Of a stretch of DNA of 64,000 nucleotides, positions 8,331 through 16,906 are shown piece by piece. The stretch lies in NCBI GenBank assembly GCA_038210985.1, contig JBBQWB010000003.1, positions 1 to 64,000 of the forward strand, written 5' to 3'. The notes under the pieces are model-generated. The model worked only from the letters and a program-made list of their open reading frames with translations. It was not told where the DNA came from and searched no databases. The translations under genes were made by a program, and so were the position numbers. How positions within the stretch are numbered: position 1 is the stretch's first letter; each line of letters starts with the position of its first letter. This DNA comes from JAQUGA01 sp038210985. GTDB lineage: Bacteria; Bacteroidota; Bacteroidia; Bacteroidales; WCHB1-69.

Positions 8331-9587
8331 TTATTTTACAACAAATTTGTTGGTATAAACTTTTCCGTTTTGAGAAACTTTTAACATGTACATGCCCGCT
8401 GATAAATCGCTGATGTTAATAGTGTTTTTTAATTGGTTAACGCTAACTTCTTTTACACTTTGTCCAACTAAGTTTACGATAGAAACTGTTGCTGTACCAG
8501 TAGTAGCTAAATCAACATTAAGAATATTTTGAGCTGGATTTGGATAAGCATTAACTTGAAGTGTGTTGTTTTTACTTATACTTTGAACTTCAGAAACTTT
8601 AAATGCCATTAAGCTTGCTCCCCATGCTTCTGGATATAAACATTGGTTTAGTGTAGCAGCAGAACTGCCAGTCCAAGTTTGGTAGCGAGTGAATGAGTGA
8701 TTAAATTGGAATAAATTTTTTCCAAATGGATCAAAGAAAGCAGCACCAGAAGCTTCTTTTGCAGACATATAATAAAATAAGAATGAATTCAATTTTTCCG
8801 ATTGAATTGCATCTTGACCGTAAACCATAAGAGTATCACCTATTGTATAGCTTGTTCCAGGAATAAAAGTAACGTTAACACCTAAAACTTGACCAGGATT
8901 AACGGTAATTGTTGAAGGAATAGCAATGTTTATATATTTTAAAAAGGCTAATGTAGAATCGTTTTCAGTTAAAGTGTATTTTATAGTTTGTTTGCCTAAA
9001 TTATTCCAAGATGTTCCAACGCCGTATTGTTGTGTTCCAACACTAGTAACTTTTAGGACACTTAAAGAAGTATCTGGAACGCCAAGTTGAAGACCTAACA
9101 AAGCAGTAGTGCTTGTAATATCAACTGCACCTACTTCAATTAAAAGGGTGTCGTATTTTCCATTTCTTACTTCGTACCATGCACCAATAGCAAGACTGTC
9201 AACTTTGTAAGAAACAGTTGTGCCAACAGGGGCATCTGATAAGTTTTCGTCTAAACCAGATGAACGAGCATCAAATGTATAGGCAATTGAGTGCATCCAA
9301 ACATAGTTTTTACCAGTAGCACTAACAGTAGCTACGGTTGAATCAGGCCAAATTGGTTGTGAATATGCATCATAAAAATCGTCTGCACCAGAATTCAAAT
9401 TTGTTGCGATATCTGATGGGAATATCCAACCAGCAAAAATGTCTTTTTGTTGTTTTAATTGGCTGTAAGGTAAAGATTTTAAATGACTTTGACCTACTTT
9501 TTCCATGCTGCCTTTTGTTATAGCTACTTGAGCACTAGCTGAAAAAACAAAAGCTGCAAGCATGCTTAAAATGATAATTTTTTTCAT
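8331..9587 (-). CDS. T9SS-secreted protein of unknown function (type A sorting domain)
   Basis: The 418-residue product has a signal peptide (MKKIIILSMLAAFVFSASAQ) and a C-terminal T9SS type A sorting domain of about 75 residues (starts NAYPNPAQNILNVDLATTG and ends GKVYTNKFVVK), so it should be exported through the outer membrane by the type IX system and attached to the surface or released. The middle region is Ser/Thr/Asn-rich beta-type sequence with no enzyme motif I recognise. The last 70 residues are nearly the same as those of the protein at 34431, even at DNA level, and both genes share the same terminator. A good promoter is visible at 9641-9671, and it is transcribed alone. Confidence 0.88.
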   Translation of the reverse strand: MKKIIILSMLAAFVFSASAQVAITKGSMEKVGQSHLKSLPYSQLKQQKDIFAGWIFPSDIATNLNSGADDFYDAYSQPIWPDSTVATVSATGKNYVWMHSIAYTFDARSSGLDENLSDAPVGTTVSYKVDSLAIGAWYEVRNGKYDTLLIEVGAVDITSTTALLGLQLGVPDTSLSVLKVTSVGTQQYGVGTSWNNLGKQTIKYTLTENDSTLAFLKYINIAIPSTITVNPGQVLGVNVTFIPGTSYTIGDTLMVYGQDAIQSEKLNSFLFYYMSAKEASGAAFFDPFGKNLFQFNHSFTRYQTWTGSSAATLNQCLYPEAWGASLMAFKVSEVQSISKNNTLQVNAYPNPAQNILNVDLATTGTATVSIVNLVGQSVKEVSVNQLKNTINISDLSAGMYMLKVSQNGKVYTNKFVVK

Positions 9588-9640
9588 GTTTTTTTTTTTT
9601 GATTATTAATTTTAGATGGTTAATTTTAAAATATAAGTTG

Positions 9641-9671
9641 CAAATATAGTAATTACTAAAGTATTCTCAAA
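9641..9671 (-). promoter_or_regulatory. Bacteroidota promoter for the T9SS cargo gene at 8331
   Basis: On the minus strand TTTG (9668-9671) is followed by 19 nt and TATATTTG (9641-9648), an exact match to the TTTG-N19-21-TAnnTTTG consensus used by the primary sigma factor of Bacteroidota. It predicts a leader of about 45-50 nt. Confidence 0.75.
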
Positions 9672-9905
9672 ATAAAAGTGAATAATTAATTGCAAAAATA
9701 GTTGTTTTTTATTGAATTGTACATTTTTTAGATGAAAAGCTGTTTTTTTAAGATAAAAAAGGGTTTAAATAAAAAATACATTAACAAGTAATTGCAAACA
9801 CTAACTTAGTACTGTCAAATTAGATTAAAGTTTCAAAAGAATGATGTTTTAACATTTATAAATGTATAATACAATTTTGATAATAATTATTCTTAGTAAA
9901 AACGA

Positions 9906-9913
9906 TATATTTG
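9906..9913 (+). promoter_or_regulatory. Putative -7 box (TAnnTTTG) for the GGGP synthase gene
   Basis: TATATTTG matches the Bacteroidota -7 consensus and ends 19 nt before the ATG. The closest upstream TTTTG is 26 nt away, longer than usual, so only the -7 element is called. Confidence 0.4.
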
Positions 9914-9932
9914 CAAAATCAAAAGAAATTAC

Positions 9933-10646
9933 ATGATGCTAAATAATTCCAAAAAGAGGCGTATTGCTCTTTTAATAGATCCAGACAAAGTGGACGAATT
10001 GTTTCTAACTTGGATTGTGGAGGAATGTTTGCTTAGTCCTGTGGATTGTTTTTTGGTTGGAGGGAGTTTGCTGATGGGCGATTCATTCGAAAAAACTATA
10101 ATTTTTTTAAAAAAACAAACTAAAATTCCTGTATATATTTTTCCGGGTAATATGATGCAAGTAAGCGATAAAGCCGATGGAATATTATTGTTGTCGTTAA
10201 TTTCGGGTCGTAATCCCGAATTTTTAATCGGACAACATGTACTGGCAGCTCCAAAACTTAAAAAAGCTAATATTGATATAATCCCAACGGGCTATATTTT
10301 AATAGAAAGTGGCACAAAAACAAGCGTCGAATATATGAGCAATACCAGTCCCATTCCTTCGGGTAAAACAGATATTGTGGTTTGCACTGCAATGGCTGGA
10401 GAATTATTAGGGATGAAAGCTATTTATTTGGAGGCTGGTAGTGGGGCTAAATGCAAGATAAGTTCCGAATCCATTTCGGCAGTAAAATCCAATACTTCTT
10501 GCTTGCTTATTGTTGGTGGCGGAATAAAAACTCCCGATGATGCCGAAACTGCCTTTAAAGCAGGAGCCGATATTGTTGTAATTGGTACAGCCATTGAAAA
10601 CAATATAAATGTAATTAAAGAATTTGTCGAAATTGCTAAATATTAA
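9933..10646 (+). CDS. Geranylgeranylglyceryl phosphate synthase family protein
   Basis: This 237-residue TIM-barrel protein belongs to the GGGP/PcrB family, which transfers a polyprenyl group to sn-glycerol-1-phosphate. Visible features are the N-terminal strand RIALLIDPDKVDE, the FLVGGSLL strand, IPVYIFPGN, the Y-L-E-A-G-S-G active-site strand (IYLEAGSGA) and the phosphate-binding end GGGIKTPDDAETAFKAGADI followed by VIGTAIENN. The length and motifs fit the bacterial group known in Bacteroidota rather than the Firmicutes heptaprenyl enzymes. The product lipid in this organism is not known. The peptidase gene begins 13 nt downstream, so the two may be cotranscribed. Confidence 0.9.
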   Translation: MMLNNSKKRRIALLIDPDKVDELFLTWIVEECLLSPVDCFLVGGSLLMGDSFEKTIIFLKKQTKIPVYIFPGNMMQVSDKADGILLLSLISGRNPEFLIGQHVLAAPKLKKANIDIIPTGYILIESGTKTSVEYMSNTSPIPSGKTDIVVCTAMAGELLGMKAIYLEAGSGAKCKISSESISAVKSNTSCLLIVGGGIKTPDDAETAFKAGADIVVIGTAIENNINVIKEFVEIAKY

Positions 10647-10659
10647 ATAATTATAGAAT

Positions 10660-12789
10660 ATGAAATCTTTTAAAACCCTATTATTTTCGGTATTATTCCT
10701 TGTTAGTTTATGTTCTTTTGGACAAAAAGGAATGATAAATTTACCAGATGTTTTTACAGGAAAATTATCCCCTCAAAGTTTAAGTCAACTTCAGTGGAAA
10801 AATAATAATGTTTACACATGGGTTGCAAATAATGCCATTGTTCAGTGTGATACCAAAAAAAACAAAATCGATACTGTTATCAATCTCGCTAGGTTTAATG
10901 AATCAATGAAATCGCTTGGATTGGAATCGATGAAAAGAATTCCTTTATTTACTTGGACGGACGATAATTCGTTTGCTTTTTTAACCGAAACCAGATATGT
11001 TTCGTTTGATTTAAAAACAAAAAGAGCTTCGGTAATTACCGAATTTTTAAAAGATGGTGATCATTTTGAAATTGACCCAACCAAAAAGAAAGTTGCCTAC
11101 GTTCAAAAAAACAATATCTATGTTTCGGAAAGCAAAAATAATTTTCCAGTAACAAAAGATGGTGGAAATGGAATTAAAAATGGAACCGAAGTGCATCGAA
11201 ACGAGTGGGGAATTAATAAAGGTTTGTTTTGGTCTCCAACAGGAAATTATTTAGCTTTTTACCGGATGGATGAATCGATGGTTACTGATTATCCTTTGGT
11301 TGACATATCCAAACGTGTTGCTGCTGCGGATTTTGAAAAATATCCGATGGCTGGTATGGAAAGTCATCATGTAACCATTGGAATTTATAACAACTCAAAT
11401 GGTGAAACGGTTTTTTTGCAAACTGGCGAGCCTAAAGAGCAGTTTTTAACCAATGTAGTTTGGGGAAAAGATGAATTATCCATTTATGTTGCTGTTTTAA
11501 ATCGGTATCAAAATAATTTAAAATTGAATCAATACGATGCTTTAACTGGGTTTTTTATAAAAACAGTTTACGAAGAAAAAAATAACCGTTATGTGGAACC
11601 AACAAGTCCTATGTGTTTTTTAAATAGTAATTCCGATCAGTTTTTATGGTTAAGTCAGCGCGACGGATGGAATCACTTTTACCAGTTCGACCGTTATGGA
11701 ACCATGTTAAAACAACTCACTAAAGGCCAATGGGTTGTGCAAGAGTTAATTGGAACGGATGCAAAAGATGAATTTTTATACTTTATGGCAAGCATCGACA
11801 GTCCGATTGAATCGCATGTTTATTCGTACGAATTTAAAACAGGTAAATTGGTAAAACTCACGAATGTTATTGGTCAACACAATGCATATTTTTCGCCCGA
11901 TTACAAATATTTTATCGACCAATATAATAGCCAAACAATTCCCAATAAATATGTTTTAATGACAAATAATGGAACAAAAGTTAGGGATATTTTTGAGAGC
12001 ACAAACCCATTGACAAGTTATAATTTAGGAGAAACAAGCATTTTTACCATCAAAAATAAAGAAAATCAGGATTTATATTGTCGAATGATAAAACCATCCG
12101 ATTTTGATCCATCGAAAAAATATCCAGTATTGGTTTATATATATGGAGGTCCACATTCTCAATTGGTTAAAAACAGTTGGAATGGAGCAGGACATTTTTT
12201 GCAATACATGGCTCAAAAAGGATATTTAATCTTCACACTAGATAATCGTGGAACTTCTAATCGTGGTTTTGAGTTTGAAAGTTGCATCCATCGTCATGTT
12301 GGAGATTTGGAAATGGAAGATCAGATGGAAGGGGTAAATTATTTGAAAAAGCTACCTTATGTTGATTCTACTCGAATGGGATTGGATGGTTGGAGTTATG
12401 GTGGATTTATGGTGTTGACAATGATGCTTCGTAATCCTGGAGTTTTTATTTCGGCTACTTGTGGAGGTCCGGTTGTCGATTGGAAATGGTATGAAATAAT
12501 GTATGGCGAACGTTATATGGATCGCCCAGACGAAAACATGGATGGCTATGAAACAGCTTCGGTACTCAATTATGTTAAAAATCTTCAGGGCAATTTATTG
12601 ATTTTCCAAGGATTACAGGATGCTACGGTCGTTCCACAACATAGTTTGTCGTTTATAGATAAATGTATTCAAGAAGGAAAAATGGTGGATTATTTTGTTT
12701 ATCCAAGCCACGAGCATAATGTTCGTGGAATTGACAGAGTTCATTTATGGCGAAAAATTGAACGCCATCATGATATGTATTTGAAATAA
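10660..12789 (+). CDS. ptpA: Prolyl tripeptidyl peptidase (S9 family, DPP-IV-like)
   Basis: The 709-residue product has a signal peptide (MKSFKTLLFSVLFLVSLCSFGQ), an eight-bladed beta-propeller region (about 50-460) and a C-terminal alpha/beta hydrolase domain. The triad is visible: Ser579 in GWSYGGFM, Asp654 in QGLQDATVV, and His in YPSHEHNVRG (residue 684 or 686). Segments such as YPMAGMESHHVTIGIY, LQTGEPKEQFLTN and YPSHEHNV closely resemble the Porphyromonas gingivalis prolyl tripeptidyl aminopeptidase as I remember it, rather than dipeptidyl peptidase IV. The enzyme would release tripeptides with proline in third position from peptides in the periplasm or at the surface, feeding peptide uptake. 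It follows the GGGP synthase gene by 13 nt. Confidence 0.92.
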   Translation: MKSFKTLLFSVLFLVSLCSFGQKGMINLPDVFTGKLSPQSLSQLQWKNNNVYTWVANNAIVQCDTKKNKIDTVINLARFNESMKSLGLESMKRIPLFTWTDDNSFAFLTETRYVSFDLKTKRASVITEFLKDGDHFEIDPTKKKVAYVQKNNIYVSESKNNFPVTKDGGNGIKNGTEVHRNEWGINKGLFWSPTGNYLAFYRMDESMVTDYPLVDISKRVAAADFEKYPMAGMESHHVTIGIYNNSNGETVFLQTGEPKEQFLTNVVWGKDELSIYVAVLNRYQNNLKLNQYDALTGFFIKTVYEEKNNRYVEPTSPMCFLNSNSDQFLWLSQRDGWNHFYQFDRYGTMLKQLTKGQWVVQELIGTDAKDEFLYFMASIDSPIESHVYSYEFKTGKLVKLTNVIGQHNAYFSPDYKYFIDQYNSQTIPNKYVLMTNNGTKVRDIFESTNPLTSYNLGETSIFTIKNKENQDLYCRMIKPSDFDPSKKYPVLVYIYGGPHSQLVKNSWNGAGHFLQYMAQKGYLIFTLDNRGTSNRGFEFESCIHRHVGDLEMEDQMEGVNYLKKLPYVDSTRMGLDGWSYGGFMVLTMMLRNPGVFISATCGGPVVDWKWYEIMYGERYMDRPDENMDGYETASVLNYVKNLQGNLLIFQGLQDATVVPQHSLSFIDKCIQEGKMVDYFVYPSHEHNVRGIDRVHLWRKIERHHDMYLK

Positions 12790-12804
12790 CGTTGTGCGAA
12801 GTCT

Positions 12805-12878
12805 TTGTCCGAAGTCAGAGACTTCGGACAACTATCTATCAGGTTGTTTGTGCGAAGTCTGTGACTTCGCACAAACAA
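12805..12878. terminator. Double perfect hairpin between convergent genes (GCGAAGTC repeat family)
   Basis: Two strong palindromes lie between the peptidase (plus) and the giant protease gene (minus). The first, 12805-12831, has 12-bp arms TTGTCCGAAGTC / GACTTCGGACAA with a 3-nt loop. The second, 12844-12878, has 16-bp arms containing TTTGTGCGAAGTC / GACTTCGCACAAA with loop TGT. They are related in sequence, so one is probably a diverged copy of the other. Position fits a two-way terminator. Confidence 0.7.
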
Positions 12879-12887
12879 ACAACACAA

Positions 12888-15800
12888 CTATTCCCTTATA
12901 ATATTTATTTTTCCAGTTTTGTTATATTGTTTGGATGAAATTGAATAAAGGTAAATTCCATTGCTTGTTATTCCCGAAACATTCAATTTGCTTCCATTTT
13001 CTGTAAAATCTGTTTTAGAATATGTTTGGATACATTTTCCGTCTATGGTAAATATGCGAACTATAATATCTTCTTCCACCATTTTGTCAAATTTAATAGC
13101 AAAATTTCCAGTGGAGGGATTTGGATAAACCTTACACAATGATTCGGTCTGGTTTTCATTAATGTTTTCGGCAGATATTACGGTTAAATGAATTGGAATG
13201 TTTGTAATTGAAGCATTGTTGAAAGTTATAATGGCACTTCCTTCGTAAACTCCTTGTTGCAAATTATGGGTATCAAAACTCATAATAACCGTATCCGTTT
13301 CAAGTCCGTTAAGCGAACCAGCAGAATATCTTGCGTTTAACCAATATAAATTATAACCTTGCAAATCTTTAAGTTGAATTTGATAAAGCAATATTGAGTT
13401 ATTTGAGTTTTGTATATAAACAGGATAATCTACAATTTCGTTTCGGTTTAACGTTAAGCTAATGGAATCAGGAGCAGTTGAAAACTGTGGATTTGAACTT
13501 CCCAAAACAGGAAATTTGATGTTATCAATCCATGCAGCATCAAATCCGGCACTTACAGTGTAGTCCTTTACATACGACCATTTAAAAGTGTGAGTTCCAG
13601 CCGAAACTTGATAAAATTCTTCGCTCCAATTTATGGTTCCATCCCATCTGCCTTGCTCGGTTCCATCTATTGAAAAATAAAGGTAATCCCAATTTGCACC
13701 GCTTTGTTGGTCTTCGCACGATACTTTTTTATGAAAGCGAACAAAACCAGGTGTTAAAATATTTAATTCAACCGACATGTCAGAATTTTGGCTGTGGGTT
13801 ATCAAGCCCGAACGGCTGCTATACAAACCCTCATAAACAGTATCTGTTTTTATAGTCCAAGGCAATGTGTTCATTACCCAAGGATATGAAGTATAGTTTC
13901 CAGTTTCAAAATTTTCGCCCGCAGAACCAGCATAAAGCGAAAACACATTCGTAAAATGGAAGTTTTCGGAGGAGGTTAAATTCATTACAAAATCATACAT
14001 CCTGTTTTCGATAAATGAAGAATATGTTCGGACAATAAATGTAAATTGATGGGATTGAAAAGGTGCTATGCTTGTTGTTGAATCAATATTTTTGGTAATA
14101 ATTAAGCCGACTTCATTGGAACTTAATAGAGCCTGAATGTTATGTAGTGTTGAACCACCCGAATTATTAACGGTTACTTTAATCGTGTCTGTTTCGAGTT
14201 TATTTAATGTATTATTATTTCCATCAAATACCTGAACCGAAGATATTACTAATTCTGCCGAATACGCAATTAAAGCTATACGTGTATGCGATGGATTTCC
14301 GTCGCAAATCACATCTAAATCAATAAAAATTGGATGCTCATTTGGAATGTTAGTACTCACATTAAATTTAAAAGCATTATTTAAAGTATATGAATTTCCT
14401 GGTCCGATGTAACCAAAATACTCTGTGTTATCCGTAAATGTAATATATGGATCGGAACTCGAAGCTACGATTTGAGCGTTTGTAACTGCAATTGAGTCAA
14501 TGTTTTTAATGGTAACTGTAAGTTTAGTTTCTTCGCCATTTTCAATACGATTATCAGTTCCAGAAATAACAGAATGTGAAGTTACCACAATGCGATTGCT
14601 AAAGGATGAAGATAAAGAAACGGTTTTGCGAGCCAATAAATCGTTGTTGTCAATGACTTTTACTTTTATCGGGAAATTATTATAATAGCTTGAAATATTG
14701 CCAGTTAATAAGCCATCTTCAGACAAATTTAATTCATCTGGAAATGTGTTTACGGTAAATTGAACTTTTTTAGCTTCGGAATTAGTTAAAAATGAATTGG
14801 AAAGCGAAGTGTATAAAATGTCTTTGGCGTTTCCTCGCGAAATTCCAGATTTCCAAATATTTCCTGCTGAAGTTGTGATGTTTCCATAATAGAATTCAAT
14901 TTGACCATTTGCAAATAGTTTAAGACTTACATTTACCAATGAGCCAGCTTGATTTTTTACCCCAACTAACCATCTAACAGCAACATAATCGGAGCTTGAT
15001 TCAAACCAAATGCCTTGTCCCGAATTAATAATTAAATCGGCAAAATATGGTGCAATTAACTCATGACTTTTAAAAATCAAATCGTTATCGATTGGAAATG
15101 GCCAATTATAAATATTGTAACGGAATTCGACGTAGCCATCGACATAAATGACGATTTGATTGTATTTTTTTCCGAAATACGTAAAAGTAAAAGGTAAACT
15201 TTTGATAACATAGCCATTGTCGCTATTATTCATTGTAAGTTGTTGCTGAACAATATTTGGATAAGCTTCACTGTTTGTGCTCGCTTGATAATTGTAATCG
15301 AACTCCCATTTATAAGGAGATGTTCCTTGTGTAGCGGTGAGTTGATGTTCGTAATTTTCGTATGCTTCGGCGGTAGGCAAAATGTTATCGCTAATTTGCG
15401 GGGATGAGTAATTTATGCTTGCTTCGGCTGTAAGATAGGTGGTAGTGTTGTTTTGAATGGGAACATTCGTTTGGGTAGATTGGATTTCGGAAGGAGTTGC
15501 AGAAGTGTATTTTATTACCGAAAAGCTAATTACATCTCCCGAAAACTGGCTGCTTGGGTCGGTTTCGTCAATTTTTAAGAAGAATTTTGTGGGACTTCCC
15601 GATTGAATATGGTTAAGTAATTCCGAAACATCTAATCCAAATTCTAATGTTTTAGAAATTTCGAGCGTGTCGCCCGTCATGTAAAAATCGCCACCTTGGT
15701 TATTGAAAACCGAAAATTCTTGAATATAATCTGGAGTTGAGGCAGATAAGTTTGAAGAAATACCTGCCGATATTTTCAATCGTCCTCTACCAGTGTGTTT

Positions 15801-16874
15801 AATTTTAACTTTATAAGTCAGAAGTGGATTTACATTTTCGCGAACTTTAATTACATAAACAGTGTTGTTCCAAATTCCTCCATTGTTTAAATTATCTGCT
15901 AAGGTTTTATACATCATGTAGCAAAAACCATTATCTGCAAAATCATAACCAAACGAATTTGTGAATTTTAATCCACCAATTTCCCAATCTCGCATGTCAA
16001 CTATTTCATCGCCATTAATATCAATGTCATTAGTATATTGTCCATCAAGGTTATAATCGAATCGAATGGAATCGTTAAAGCCTACAATGGTTTGACAATG
16101 ATTAACGTAAGAACCAAAGGTAGTAATAACTTTTGCTCCTGCTTCTGGTGTGCCTGCTGGCAATGTTGGAAAAGTATAGCTGTTTGAAATATAAGTTGAA
16201 TAAAAATTCGCCAAACTACCAACATCTGAGCCGTCAAGGTGATCATAAATCCAGGCTTTTAGTGTTAATAATCCTTCGGGAGTATTTACAGGAATTGCAT
16301 ACACTTGATAAATTCGGTTTTTCATCGATTTATAGTAAAAATCGTATCCACTTTTCCAAAGTTTGTATCCTCCAAAATATGGAGTTCCGCCCCAGTCTTC
16401 AACGTTTGGACTTCCAGCCATTCTAATAACATCCCATGTTTCCAAACAATTTACTCCTAAATTTGAGCCGTTATTTTTAAAATTCCAAGCAAAGTGTGTT
16501 GGATATTGTGTGGCAATTGTACTAGCAGGTGTGTTTCTAACACGGTCAATTTCGTAGGTGAAATTGTAAGCAATACCCGATGCTTGACCACACTCCAAAG
16601 CACTTTGATAATAAATCCAGCGTAAGTAAGGTTGAGTTGAATTATCTACCGACCAAGGAATTGTTTTAGTTCCATTTTTATAAATTTCGGGAAGTATTAA
16701 CACAGGCGTGCTTAAATGAATTAATGTGTCTAAGGACGAAACTATGTTTCCTAAATTGCGATAGTATTGATCTGCATTATGCCTTTCTTGCGTAGTGTTT
16801 TGAGCTAAAGAAAAAAAAGAACTCAACAGTAATATGGATAAAATTAAAAACGAAGTTAATTTTAATCGATTCAT
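12888..16874 (-). CDS. Giant T9SS-secreted papain-like (C1A) cysteine protease
   Basis: The 1328-residue product has a signal peptide (cleavage near FSLAQ) and an N-terminal C1A-type protease domain: Cys95 in LECGQASG, His259 in NHCQTIVGF, Asn306 in FTNSFG. Between His and Asn, residues 273-296 form two dockerin-like calcium loops (DYNLDGQYTND, then DINGDEIVDMRD). Further on come repeated beta-sandwich segments, a CARDB-like stretch (VTVNNSGGSTLHNIQALLSS), and a MAM/cleaved-adhesin-like domain near 1000-1140 ending in AAWIDNIKFP. A type A sorting domain (CKVYPNPSTGNFAIKFD) closes the protein. It is probably a surface or secreted protease/adhesin. The paralog at 24545 shares the protease and calcium-loop layout. 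Substrate unknown; activation would need prodomain removal. Confidence 0.88.
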   Translation of the reverse strand: MNRLKLTSFLILSILLLSSFFSLAQNTTQERHNADQYYRNLGNIVSSLDTLIHLSTPVLILPEIYKNGTKTIPWSVDNSTQPYLRWIYYQSALECGQASGIAYNFTYEIDRVRNTPASTIATQYPTHFAWNFKNNGSNLGVNCLETWDVIRMAGSPNVEDWGGTPYFGGYKLWKSGYDFYYKSMKNRIYQVYAIPVNTPEGLLTLKAWIYDHLDGSDVGSLANFYSTYISNSYTFPTLPAGTPEAGAKVITTFGSYVNHCQTIVGFNDSIRFDYNLDGQYTNDIDINGDEIVDMRDWEIGGLKFTNSFGYDFADNGFCYMMYKTLADNLNNGGIWNNTVYVIKVRENVNPLLTYKVKIKHTGRGRLKISAGISSNLSASTPDYIQEFSVFNNQGGDFYMTGDTLEISKTLEFGLDVSELLNHIQSGSPTKFFLKIDETDPSSQFSGDVISFSVIKYTSATPSEIQSTQTNVPIQNNTTTYLTAEASINYSSPQISDNILPTAEAYENYEHQLTATQGTSPYKWEFDYNYQASTNSEAYPNIVQQQLTMNNSDNGYVIKSLPFTFTYFGKKYNQIVIYVDGYVEFRYNIYNWPFPIDNDLIFKSHELIAPYFADLIINSGQGIWFESSSDYVAVRWLVGVKNQAGSLVNVSLKLFANGQIEFYYGNITTSAGNIWKSGISRGNAKDILYTSLSNSFLTNSEAKKVQFTVNTFPDELNLSEDGLLTGNISSYYNNFPIKVKVIDNNDLLARKTVSLSSSFSNRIVVTSHSVISGTDNRIENGEETKLTVTIKNIDSIAVTNAQIVASSSDPYITFTDNTEYFGYIGPGNSYTLNNAFKFNVSTNIPNEHPIFIDLDVICDGNPSHTRIALIAYSAELVISSVQVFDGNNNTLNKLETDTIKVTVNNSGGSTLHNIQALLSSNEVGLIITKNIDSTTSIAPFQSHQFTFIVRTYSSFIENRMYDFVMNLTSSENFHFTNVFSLYAGSAGENFETGNYTSYPWVMNTLPWTIKTDTVYEGLYSSRSGLITHSQNSDMSVELNILTPGFVRFHKKVSCEDQQSGANWDYLYFSIDGTEQGRWDGTINWSEEFYQVSAGTHTFKWSYVKDYTVSAGFDAAWIDNIKFPVLGSSNPQFSTAPDSISLTLNRNEIVDYPVYIQNSNNSILLYQIQLKDLQGYNLYWLNARYSAGSLNGLETDTVIMSFDTHNLQQGVYEGSAIITFNNASITNIPIHLTVISAENINENQTESLCKVYPNPSTGNFAIKFDKMVEEDIIVRIFTIDGKCIQTYSKTDFTENGSKLNVSGITSNGIYLYSISSKQYNKTGKINIIRE

Positions 16875-16906
16875 AATTTTTTATATTGATTGTGAAGAAT
16901 AGTTTG

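Larger units (their letters stand above)
9588..9932. other. Divergent AT-rich promoter region
   Basis: This 345-bp space separates the minus-strand T9SS gene from the plus-strand GGGP synthase gene. It holds the promoter at 9641-9671 and a possible -7 box TATATTTG at 9906-9913 ahead of the plus-strand gene. Otherwise it is low-complexity AT-rich sequence with no gene. Confidence 0.6.
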
